Part shown: positions 57,193 to 64,000 of the stretch, piece after piece | How the letters are laid out: each line of letters begins with the position of its first letter | Position numbering within the stretch: position 1 is the first letter of the stretch | Origin: Dyadobacter diqingensis | Lineage (GTDB): Bacteria; Bacteroidota; Bacteroidia; Cytophagales; Spirosomataceae | Length of the DNA: 64,000 nt | Assembly: GCF_024220585.1 (NCBI RefSeq) | Contig: NZ_JAMXKF010000002.1 | Location: forward strand, 257,392-321,391 | Reading direction: 5' to 3' | Notes under the pieces: model-generated | Seen by the model: the letters and a program-made list of their open reading frames with translations, nothing else | What the model was told of the DNA's origin: nothing | Databases searched by the model: none | Translations under genes and position numbers: made by a program

Positions 57193-57865
57193 TAAAGCTC
57201 TGGGAAAAATAAGAGGTGATGGGTACACCATTGACCCGAAAATATCCTCCTCTTATTTGATAAAATTAATTATGGGGAGATCTTTCATGCTTTTTCGGGG
57301 CAAAACTTCTTTAATCCCACACAAAGGGCTATTTTTTGTTGGCAAGAATGTAACTCTAAAAGCTAGAAATCTGATGTTGGTTGGAAATGGTGTTTCTATC
57401 GATGACCATTGTTACATTGATGCCCTGTCGAAAAATGGTATCGTTTTGGGAGATAAGGTATCCATGGGGAAAAGAACAGTTATTGAGTGCTCCGGAAGCC
57501 TAAAGCATCTAGGCAAAGGGCTGGTTGTTGAAGACAACGTCGGTCTCGGAAGAGATTGTTTTTACGGCTGTGCCGGAGGAATTTCAATTGGTAGAGATAC
57601 AATTATTGGCAACTTTGTAAGCATGCATTCAGAGAATCATAATGCTTCAGACCCCTCGACTCCAATTAGATTACAAGGCGTTAACCATAAAGGTATTAGC
57701 ATTGGGAAAAATTGTTGGATCGGAGCCAAAGCAACCATTCTCGACGGTGTTACTCTTGGCGATGGATGTATTGTAGCTGCCGGATCAGTCATGACGGCCG
57801 GTAAATATCCTAATAATGGAATTTATGGTGGTATACCTTCGAAACTAATCAAATATAGATTTTAA
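57173..57865 (+). CDS. Left-handed beta-helix (hexapeptide) O-acetyltransferase
   Basis: The 230-residue protein has an N-terminal ~45-residue cap and hexapeptide repeats (GKNVTLKARNLMLVGNGVSIDDHCYIDALS; ISIGKNCWIGAKATILDGVTLGDGCIVAAGSVM). The active-site loop is SMHSENHNASDPSTPI with a catalytic His, as in the WcaF/maltose-acetyltransferase family. It should add an acetyl (or serine-like) group to a sugar of the polysaccharide. It overlaps the upstream glycosyltransferase by 20 bp, and its TAA shares a base with the next ATG. Confidence 0.9.
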   Translation: MFHQLINKALGKIRGDGYTIDPKISSSYLIKLIMGRSFMLFRGKTSLIPHKGLFFVGKNVTLKARNLMLVGNGVSIDDHCYIDALSKNGIVLGDKVSMGKRTVIECSGSLKHLGKGLVVEDNVGLGRDCFYGCAGGISIGRDTIIGNFVSMHSENHNASDPSTPIRLQGVNHKGISIGKNCWIGAKATILDGVTLGDGCIVAAGSVMTAGKYPNNGIYGGIPSKLIKYRF

Positions 57866-58554
57866 TGAAAAAGTGCTGTGTCTTTATAACAAAACTAGTT
57901 CTGGCATTAGTTTTACTTATTTTACAAACAAGCACCCACCCTCAAGCAACTCACTTAGAGTTAGCGCCAAAGAAGATTCTAATCTTAGGGAACAGCATAA
58001 CGAAGCACCTTCCCGACCAAAGCATAGGATGGAATGGTAATTGGGGAATGGCTGCATCGTCTGAAGATAAAGACTATGTCCATTTGCTTATAAAAAAAAT
58101 GAAAATAGAGGATGTCAGCACCGAAATTAGATATTCAAATGTCGCCCAGTCATTTGAAAGAAAATTTTGGGTTTACGACAGTTCTATTGTAAATGAATTT
58201 AAAAATTATCATCCTGATTTAATAATTTTTAGGCTTGGCGAAAACATCAAAAGTGATTCAACAAAAAAATACTCCCTTTGCGACAACTTATTAACTCTAA
58301 GCGATAAGTTGTCAAGCAATAAACCAACGCGAATTATTATTACTTCTAGATTTTGGCCTGATAAAATCATCGATACTGAGATGAGAAACTGTGCAGCTAC
58401 AAATAAATGGGGGTTTGTAAATATTTCCGACTTGTTCGCACACAAACAAAATACTGCGCAAGGAAAGTTTATCAACAACGGAGTATCCATTCATCCATCA
58501 GATGAAGGAATGGAAATGATTTTTTTAAAAATTTACGCCGCGATTAAGAATTAG
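57865..58554 (+). CDS. SGNH-hydrolase-fold exported protein
   Basis: The 229-residue protein has an N-terminal signal or anchor (VFITKLVLALVLLILQTS). The SGNH fold is recognisable: block I ILILGNSITKH (Ser in NSIT), block III-like LIIFRLGENI, and block V SIHPSDEGM with the catalytic His. The acidic residue normally three positions before the His (DxxH) is Val here, so catalysis may be altered or use a dyad. It is translationally coupled (TAATG) to the acetyltransferase, suggesting it deacetylates or edits the same polysaccharide in the periplasm. Confidence 0.8.
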   Translation: MKKCCVFITKLVLALVLLILQTSTHPQATHLELAPKKILILGNSITKHLPDQSIGWNGNWGMAASSEDKDYVHLLIKKMKIEDVSTEIRYSNVAQSFERKFWVYDSSIVNEFKNYHPDLIIFRLGENIKSDSTKKYSLCDNLLTLSDKLSSNKPTRIIITSRFWPDKIIDTEMRNCAATNKWGFVNISDLFAHKQNTAQGKFINNGVSIHPSDEGMEMIFLKIYAAIKN

Positions 58555-58656
58555 ATAGTCCTTAGAACACTAGACATATTTTAAGGTTAATTCGAGTTCC
58601 TCCCGGTAATTTCAAGTCAACTATGGAGTATCTAGAAAATATTTTTACTCGTTATT

Positions 58657-59772
58657 ATGATTAAGAAAATATCGTCAGTATTTATAGTTATATCTGTTTT
58701 GCTACAAACGAATATTTACGCCCAAGGAAACAAAATTAATTTTGGGGCGTATTATTTCGATGGCTGGACTGGTACATTCCCCTATCACATTACAAAGAGC
58801 CTTGTTGATTCCTTTCCAGAGCGGGAACCGAAGTGGGGATGGATTACAAGTAGCCAGAAAATAATGGATGAACAGATTCTACTGGCGGCAGATGCAGGAC
58901 TCTCTTTTTTTAGTTTTTGCTGGTTTTATTCTGGTAGAGAAAAGTATAAGTATGAAGTTCTTAACAATTCTTTAAGATACTATCAAAGCTCCAAAAATAA
59001 TGACAAGCTCAAATATTGCATTATGATTTCCAACCACCAAGGATTTGAAATTGGCCCAGAGGATTGGGGATTTGTTTCATCAGAATGGATTAAATACTTC
59101 AAAAATCGAAATTATGTAACTGTTGACAATAAACCGATAATAGCCTTTTTTACAATTAGTACATTGCTGCAAAAATTTGGCTCCACTAGTGCCTTAAAAA
59201 ATGCCATCAGCAACTTAAAAACCGAAGCTCAACAACAGGGATTAGCAGGTGTAAGCGTTGCTCTTTGTGTTCCTTACAATATAAGCCAAGAAGATATTCA
59301 AACTGCCGAATCATGTGGGTTTGATCTTCTTACAGGTTACAATTATCATTCTGCCGGTTTTGATAAGACAACGAAGATCCCGGTGGACACATTGAAGGTA
59401 GTTGAAACAAAAGTATGGGACCGGATTGCCGTCAATAGTAACTTAAGATATATCCCAACAACAACATTAAACTGGGACCCGAGGCCGTGGGCAAGCAGTT
59501 CAAATCGATACGCAAAAGATCCTTATTATATCGGTGTATCTCCAACAACAGTTTATAACTCAATTACGAATTGCATTAACTGGCTGAATATCAATTCAAA
59601 AAATACAACAATCGAAAAAATTGCCTTTGTTTACGCCTGGAATGAAAATGGTGAAGGTGCATATCTAACTCCCTCAAAAAATGGGGTGAATTTGCTCGAA
59701 GGCGTTAAAAGAGCTTTGTATTTTCAACGATCAGCAATATCTAGGGAACAAAAAAATCTGAAAAGGCCCTAG
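58657..59772 (+). CDS. Exported WbsX/GH99-like protein
   Basis: The 371-residue protein has a signal peptide (MIKKISSVFIVISVLLQTNIYAQ). The mature part matches the WbsX/GH99-like TIM-barrel family: INFGAYYFDGWTG, then GLSFFSFCWFYSGREKYKYE, YCIMISNHQGFEIGPEDWG and FVYAWNENGEGAYLTPS. Most WbsX proteins in O-antigen loci are cytoplasmic and treated as glycosyltransferase-like. This one is exported, so an endo-acting glycosidase that trims the polysaccharide is more likely. It lies between acyl-editing genes and glycosyltransferases. Confidence 0.82.
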   Translation: MIKKISSVFIVISVLLQTNIYAQGNKINFGAYYFDGWTGTFPYHITKSLVDSFPEREPKWGWITSSQKIMDEQILLAADAGLSFFSFCWFYSGREKYKYEVLNNSLRYYQSSKNNDKLKYCIMISNHQGFEIGPEDWGFVSSEWIKYFKNRNYVTVDNKPIIAFFTISTLLQKFGSTSALKNAISNLKTEAQQQGLAGVSVALCVPYNISQEDIQTAESCGFDLLTGYNYHSAGFDKTTKIPVDTLKVVETKVWDRIAVNSNLRYIPTTTLNWDPRPWASSSNRYAKDPYYIGVSPTTVYNSITNCINWLNINSKNTTIEKIAFVYAWNENGEGAYLTPSKNGVNLLEGVKRALYFQRSAISREQKNLKRP

Positions 59773-59815
59773 GCCATTATTTTCACTAAATATTCAATTG
59801 AACAAATTTTGTAGT

Positions 59816-60931
59816 ATGAAAATATTAATGATTGTCAGATCAAATTGTTACACCACCCCAGGTGGTGATACTGTACAAATTGACATGACTGCTAAATATC
59901 TTCGAAACCTGGGGGTTTTAGTGGATATCGTTTTGGCAGATGCCAAACCAGTTTACACAGACTACGCTCTGATTCATTTTTTTAATATCATTCGACCTGA
60001 TGACATACTGCCTCATATAAACCATTCTGTGCCATTTGTTGTATCAACAATATTTGTCGATTATTCTGAATACGAGCGTGAAAACCGGAAAGGAATTGCA
60101 GGGACCATTTTCAAAATTTTAAATCCAGGCCATATAGAATACATTAAGGCAATAGCACGATGGATTATGAACGGAGATAAAATTAAATCGAGGTATTATC
60201 TGCTAAATGGTCACAATAAATCGATTCGGCGCGTTGCATCACAGGCAAAAGTAATTTTACCTAATTCTAACAGCGAGTACAAACGGTTTGCTCAATATAT
60301 TAACCGGCAATCACCATTTAAAAAAGTGGTAAATGCAATTGATCCTTCCGTATTCGACAAGAATGTAGCATCCAATGAACAATACAGAGATCATGTTCTG
60401 TGCGTGGGCCGAATAGAAGGAAGAAAAAATCAACTGAATCTGATTAAAGCTCTTGCGGGAACAGATATAAATCTAACCATTATAGGAAAACCTTCCCCTA
60501 ATCATATTGGATATTACAATGCGTGCAAAGAATTAGCGTCTTCTGTTTCCAATATTCATTTTATTGAGCATATCAAACACGAGGAGCTTGTGAAAATTTA
60601 TAAAGCAGCAAAGGTACATATCTTGCCCAGCTGGTTTGAAACAACTGGACTTAGTTCTCTCGAAGCCGGTGTTATGGAATGTAACATTGTTGTCACAAGA
60701 AAAGGCGATACTGAAGAATATTTTAAAGACATGGCATTTTATTGCCAACCTGACGATATTTCAAGTATAAAACAAAGTGTTTTATCAGCTTTTAATAATG
60801 CTGTTGATAGTCGTTTAAGTGAATATATCCTTGACAATTACACCTGGGAAATGGCCGCCAAACAGACTTTCGATGCGTATAACGCGGTTTTAAATAAAAC
60901 AACCGGACAATTTCAAAAGGAATTTTCCTAA
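59816..60931 (+). CDS. GT4-type glycosyltransferase
   Basis: The protein is 371 residues from MKILMIVRSNCYTTPGGDTVQ. An upstream in-frame TTG at 59798 is an unlikely start. The GT-B fold is shown by YALIHFFNIIRPDDIL, DHVLCVGRIEGRKNQLNLIKAL (donor-domain start) and the EX7E-like motif PSWFETTGLSSLEAGVM. It transfers an unknown sugar during assembly of the repeat unit. Confidence 0.9.
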   Translation: MKILMIVRSNCYTTPGGDTVQIDMTAKYLRNLGVLVDIVLADAKPVYTDYALIHFFNIIRPDDILPHINHSVPFVVSTIFVDYSEYERENRKGIAGTIFKILNPGHIEYIKAIARWIMNGDKIKSRYYLLNGHNKSIRRVASQAKVILPNSNSEYKRFAQYINRQSPFKKVVNAIDPSVFDKNVASNEQYRDHVLCVGRIEGRKNQLNLIKALAGTDINLTIIGKPSPNHIGYYNACKELASSVSNIHFIEHIKHEELVKIYKAAKVHILPSWFETTGLSSLEAGVMECNIVVTRKGDTEEYFKDMAFYCQPDDISSIKQSVLSAFNNAVDSRLSEYILDNYTWEMAAKQTFDAYNAVLNKTTGQFQKEFS

Positions 60932-60968
60932 TCCAATTCATTTATTTCTGTCAAATATCAGACCTTCA

Positions 60969-62069
60969 ATGAAAATAGCAATCATCGGCACAAGAGGTAT
61001 TCCTAACCACTACGGAGGATTCGAACAGTTTGCCGAGTATTTGGCAAAGGGCCTTGTAGAACGCGGCCATGATATCACCGTTTACAACTCCCATCTTCAC
61101 CCCTATCAGCAGTCGGAATGGAATGGCGTCAAACTCGTACATTGTCAGGATCCGGAAGACAAATGGGGGACGGTTGGACAATTCGTTTATGATTTAAACT
61201 GTATTCTGGATACCAGAAAAAAATCATTTGATATCATTTTACAACTGGGTTATACAAGCAGTACCATTTGGGGCTGGCTTTTACCGCGTAAAAACTGCGT
61301 CATAACAACCAACATGGATGGTCTTGAGTGGTCCAGGTCCAAGTACTCTAAACCGGTGCAGTGGTTTTTGAAACAGGCGGAGTATCTTGCAACCGTTTTC
61401 AGCGATCATTGGATTTCTGACTCACTGGGAATACAGGATTATTTAACTAAAAAATACAACATTCCCTCTACGTATATCCCATATGGTGCATTCCCGTTTA
61501 ATACACCCGGCGAGGGAGATTTAACAGCATACAAGGTCCAGAAGTACAATTACAATATGTTAGTAGCTCGTTTCGAACCAGAAAATAACATTGATACGAT
61601 TTTGGAAGGTGCCGCCGCCGCCACTATCAAAACACCTTTTTTGGTTGTTGGTAAACATGCTACCAAGTATGGCGAATACCTAAAGGAAAAATTCAAGTCT
61701 CATCCACATATTCAATTTGTCGGTGGCGTATATGATATCAATATTCTGAATAATCTTCGCTATTACTCTAATCTTTATTTTCATGGTCATTCGGTCGGAG
61801 GAACCAACCCCTCCTTACTCGAGGCAATGGCATCACATGCTTTAATTTGCGCAAATCAAAATCTTTTCAATAGCGCCATATTGGAAAAAGACGCTTTCTA
61901 CTTTTCAACTGCAAAAGAAGTAAGTGACTATATAGATAAAACGCATAAAGAAGCTTACGCAGGTTTTGTTCAAAATAACCTTGAAAAAATTGAAAGGATC
62001 TATGAATGGAATACCATCATTGATCAGTACGAGAATCATTTTGAAACCATATACTCAACGAAAAAATGA
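60969..62069 (+). CDS. DUF1972/GT4 glycosyltransferase, rhamnosyltransferase-like
   Basis: The 366-residue GT-B enzyme has the DUF1972 N-terminus (IAIIGTRGIPNHYGGFEQFAEYLA). The second domain contains LVARFEPENNIDTILEGA and HGHSVGGTNPSLLEAMASHA. Relatives of this type are often rhamnosyl- or galactosyltransferases. Here it directly precedes dTDP-rhamnose genes with a four-base ATGA overlap, so L-rhamnose is a reasonable donor (inference). Base composition returns toward the window average here. Confidence 0.9.
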   Translation: MKIAIIGTRGIPNHYGGFEQFAEYLAKGLVERGHDITVYNSHLHPYQQSEWNGVKLVHCQDPEDKWGTVGQFVYDLNCILDTRKKSFDIILQLGYTSSTIWGWLLPRKNCVITTNMDGLEWSRSKYSKPVQWFLKQAEYLATVFSDHWISDSLGIQDYLTKKYNIPSTYIPYGAFPFNTPGEGDLTAYKVQKYNYNMLVARFEPENNIDTILEGAAAATIKTPFLVVGKHATKYGEYLKEKFKSHPHIQFVGGVYDINILNNLRYYSNLYFHGHSVGGTNPSLLEAMASHALICANQNLFNSAILEKDAFYFSTAKEVSDYIDKTHKEAYAGFVQNNLEKIERIYEWNTIIDQYENHFETIYSTKK

Positions 62070-62623
62070 AATTTGAAACAACAACCTTACAGGATGTGAT
62101 CCTGATCAGGCCAGCCATTTTTCACGATGATCGTGGCCATTTCTTCGAATCTTTTAATCTTAATTCCTGGAATAACCAGGGGCTTACCAGCGCATTTGTT
62201 CAGGATAATCAGTCCTTTTCACATAAGGGTGTGGTAAGAGGTTTGCATTTTCAAACAGGCGTACACGCCCAGGGCAAGCTGGTACGCGTGATTCAGGGCC
62301 GCGTTATGGATATAGCGCTTGACATAAGGCCTGACTCCCCCACTTTCGGGAAATACGAACTTTTTGAGCTGGATGCTGCAAGCGGAAAAATGGTATACAT
62401 TCCAGAGGGCTTCGCACATGGGTTTGTTGCTCTGGAGGACAGCATTTTCCACTACAAATGCACGGGTGGTTATTGCAAGGAAGCGGAAGCAGGTATTCAC
62501 TGGAATGACCCTTCGCTTCAAATTCCCTGGGGTGTAGATAATCCAATCGTTTCACCGAAAGATCAGATTTTACCGACTTTTCAGGAGTATATAGAGAGAA
62601 ATCTTGAAAATGTACGTGTCTAA
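62066..62623 (+). CDS. rfbC: dTDP-4-dehydrorhamnose 3,5-epimerase
   Basis: The 185-residue cupin enzyme catalyses epimerisation of dTDP-4-keto-6-deoxyglucose at C3 and C5. Its signature is IFHDDRGHFFESFN, then VQDNQSFSHKGVVRGLHFQ with the catalytic His, and YIPEGFAHGFVAL and FHYKCTGGYCKEAE with the catalytic Tyr region. Full length. The start overlaps the upstream glycosyltransferase stop by four bases. It is part of the dTDP-L-rhamnose pathway with rfbB and rfbA downstream; rfbD is not in the window. Confidence 0.94.
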   Translation: MKFETTTLQDVILIRPAIFHDDRGHFFESFNLNSWNNQGLTSAFVQDNQSFSHKGVVRGLHFQTGVHAQGKLVRVIQGRVMDIALDIRPDSPTFGKYELFELDAASGKMVYIPEGFAHGFVALEDSIFHYKCTGGYCKEAEAGIHWNDPSLQIPWGVDNPIVSPKDQILPTFQEYIERNLENVRV

Positions 62624-62674
62624 CGGTAATCTACTCCACCACGACCATCTAGTTTTATTACAAATTACGAAATC

Positions 62675-63742
62675 ATGAAAAAAATATTAATAACAGGCGG
62701 AGCCGGATTTATCGGCTCTCATGTCGTACGCCGTTTTACAACGCAATATCCGGAATACCAGATTTACAATCTCGACGCACTTACTTACGCGGGCAACCTC
62801 GAAAACCTAAGTGATGTAGAACAACTGGATAATTATCATTTTGTAAAAGGAGATATTACTGATGCCGTTTTTATTGATCAGCTTTTTCAGGAAAATGACT
62901 TTTACGGTGTAATTCACCTTGCCGCCGAATCGCATGTAGATCGTTCTATTACTGATCCTTTATCCTTCGTAATGACCAATGTTGTTGGGACGGCGAATTT
63001 ATTAAACGCCGCCCGTAAAGCGTGGAAAGATGACCTTGGAAAGCCTGACGCGCCAAGATTATTCTACCACGTATCGACGGACGAAGTGTACGGGGAATTG
63101 CATGATCCAAACGAGTTCTTCCTTGAAACAACCAAATATGACCCGCGTTCACCTTACTCGGCATCCAAGGCGTCGTCCGATCATTTCGTAAGAGCTTATC
63201 ATTCGACATACAAATTACCTGTTGTCATATCCAACTGCTCGAACAATTACGGTCCGAATCATTTTCCGGAAAAACTGATTCCGCTAATGATCCACAACAT
63301 CATCCAGAACAAGCCGCTGCCGGTTTATGGCAAGGGAGAAAATGTTCGTGACTGGTTGTTTGTGGAAGACCATGCAAGGGCTATCGATGTTATTTTCCAT
63401 AAGGGCGCTGTCGGAGAAACGTACAATATTGGCGGCCATAACGAATGGAAAAACCTTGACCTGGTTTTCCTGCTTTGTAAAACAATGGACGAAAAACTTG
63501 GTCGTGAAGCAGGTACTTCTGAAAAACTGATCACCTATGTTACCGACCGGGCTGGCCATGACCTGCGCTATGCGATCGACGCGACTAAATTGAAGAATGA
63601 GCTCGGCTGGGAACCCTCTCTGCAATTTGCAGAAGGCCTGGAACGTACAGTCGACTGGTATCTTACAAACGAAGCGTGGCTCGAAAACGTAACTTCCGGC
63701 GCTTACCAAAAATATTACGAGGGCATGTACGCCACCAGATAA
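62675..63742 (+). CDS. rfbB: dTDP-glucose 4,6-dehydratase
   Basis: The 355-residue short-chain-dehydrogenase-fold enzyme converts dTDP-glucose to dTDP-4-keto-6-deoxyglucose using bound NAD. The Rossmann motif is [14 protein letters not shown]. The Thr-Asp-Glu catalytic motif is [11 protein letters not shown], and Tyr-x3-Lys is YSASKASSD. RfbB-specific [20 protein letters not shown] is present. It begins 51 bp after rfbC. Confidence 0.95.
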   Translation: MKKILITGGAGFIGSHVVRRFTTQYPEYQIYNLDALTYAGNLENLSDVEQLDNYHFVKGDITDAVFIDQLFQENDFYGVIHLAAESHVDRSITDPLSFVMTNVVGTANLLNAARKAWKDDLGKPDAPRLFYHVSTDEVYGELHDPNEFFLETTKYDPRSPYSASKASSDHFVRAYHSTYKLPVVISNCSNNYGPNHFPEKLIPLMIHNIIQNKPLPVYGKGENVRDWLFVEDHARAIDVIFHKGAVGETYNIGGHNEWKNLDLVFLLCKTMDEKLGREAGTSEKLITYVTDRAGHDLRYAIDATKLKNELGWEPSLQFAEGLERTVDWYLTNEAWLENVTSGAYQKYYEGMYATR

Positions 63743-63764
63743 GAACATCTTAAACGATTTTTTA

Positions 63765-63797
63765 CCCGTCGTACGGCTGAAACAGCCGTACGACGGG
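63765..63797 (+). other. Perfect 15-bp hairpin between rfbB and rfbA
   Basis: cccgtcgtacggctg (63765-63779) and cagccgtacgacggg (63783-63797) pair perfectly around loop aaa. No U-tract follows on either strand. This GC-rich intercistronic structure could tune the rfbA level or be part of a dispersed repeat. Confidence 0.6.
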
Positions 63798-63831
63798 ATC
63801 GAATTTAACAAATCTTACAATATAAAAAGAG

Positions 63832-63866
63832 CTGACAGCCAACTGCTGAAAGCCGAAAGCCATAAT
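63832..63866 (+). repeat. Heptamer repeats abutting the rfbA start
   Basis: Five 7-bp units (CTGACAG, CCAACTG, CTGAAAG, CCGAAAG, CCATAAT) run directly into the ATG at 63867. They resemble the CCGAnnG units at 41176-41196. Confidence 0.5.
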
Positions 63867-64000
63867 ATGAAAGGAATAATTCTTGCTGGTGGATCCGGGA
63901 CACGTCTTCATCCACTAACGCTGGCAGTGAGTAAGCAACTGATGCCCGTTTACGACAAACCGATGATTTATTACCCACTCTCGATTTTGATGCTTTCTGG
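63867..64000 (+). CDS. rfbA: Glucose-1-phosphate thymidylyltransferase (3' end outside window)
   Basis: The first 44 residues are present, starting [18 protein letters not shown], the nucleotidyltransferase signature, followed by [18 protein letters not shown], diagnostic of RfbA/RmlA. It makes dTDP-glucose, the first step of the dTDP-rhamnose pathway. It is cut by the right edge. Its ribosome-binding region is occupied by heptamer repeats. Confidence 0.93.
   Translation, partial: MKGIILAGGSGTRLHPLTLAVSKQLMPVYDKPMIYYPLSILMLS

Overview
The window looks like a chromosomal segment of a Bacteroidota member of the Cytophagales, and a Dyadobacter-like genus fits best. This placement comes from gene content and was not tested by a database search. 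The evidence is two SusC/SusD pairs, each with an ECF sigma factor and a FecR-type anti-sigma factor, proteins with type IX secretion (T9SS) C-terminal domains of both the A and B kinds, a gliding/CHU_C-type C-terminus, and several promoters with the Bacteroidota -7 element TAnnTTTG. No tRNA, rRNA, CRISPR array, transposase or phage gene was seen.

Layout. (1) 1-9554, minus strand: PUL-1, in the order sigma factor, fecR, susC, susD, then a secreted alginate-lyase-superfamily/CBM6 enzyme cut by the left edge. (2) 10105-24264: a run of small accessory units. These are a twin-arginine-type orphan, an aldehyde dehydrogenase with its DUF779 partner and a divergent AraC regulator, a carboxylesterase divergent from a Nudix-fold regulator, a MarR regulator with a rifampicin-phosphotransferase-type enzyme, a PAP2 phosphatase, an HxlR regulator, a ChbG/YdjC deacetylase followed by a truncated DJ-1/PfpI gene, and a FISUMP-domain protein. 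(3) 24454-36708: a T9SS-exported alpha-galactosidase-like (clan GH-D) enzyme beside PUL-2, which has a divergent sigma factor and fecR, then susC, susD and a second GH-D enzyme paralogous to the first. (4) 37081-45653: MarR plus universal stress protein, an unknown lipoprotein preceded by about 1 kb of AT-rich DNA, a DUF1905/YdeI protein, a DUF1080 protein, an ABC exporter and a T9SS type-B adhesin-like protein. (5) 46102 to the right edge, plus strand: an exopolysaccharide/capsule locus. It holds a PHP phosphatase, Wza-like export lipoprotein, Wzc-like tyrosine kinase, GDP-mannose pyrophosphorylase, flippase, pyruvyltransferase, polymerase, three glycosyltransferases, an acyltransferase, two secreted hydrolase-like proteins and dTDP-rhamnose genes rfbC, rfbB and rfbA (the last cut by the right edge).

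How the genes fit together. In each PUL the SusC protein carries an N-terminal STN signalling domain. Substrate binding at the outer membrane should relax FecR and free the sigma factor to transcribe the PUL. The polysaccharide locus follows a Wzx/Wzy/Wzc-Wza logic with a tyrosine kinase and a PHP-type phosphatase. Its central part (about 52.1-60.9 kb) is visibly AT-richer than its flanks, as expected for an exchangeable glycan cassette.

Main leads. Both fecR-susC intergenic regions carry an intrinsic terminator pointing against the PUL. In PUL-2 it follows a well-spaced Bacteroidota promoter, predicting an antisense RNA of about 100 nt over the susC leader, like the DonS class known from Bacteroides. 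A dispersed family of degenerate 7-bp tandem repeats occupies at least three intergenic regions. A 14-bp perfect palindrome lies between the carboxylesterase and the Nudix regulator. A structured region with a possible 38-residue ORF lies at 14.66-14.96 kb.
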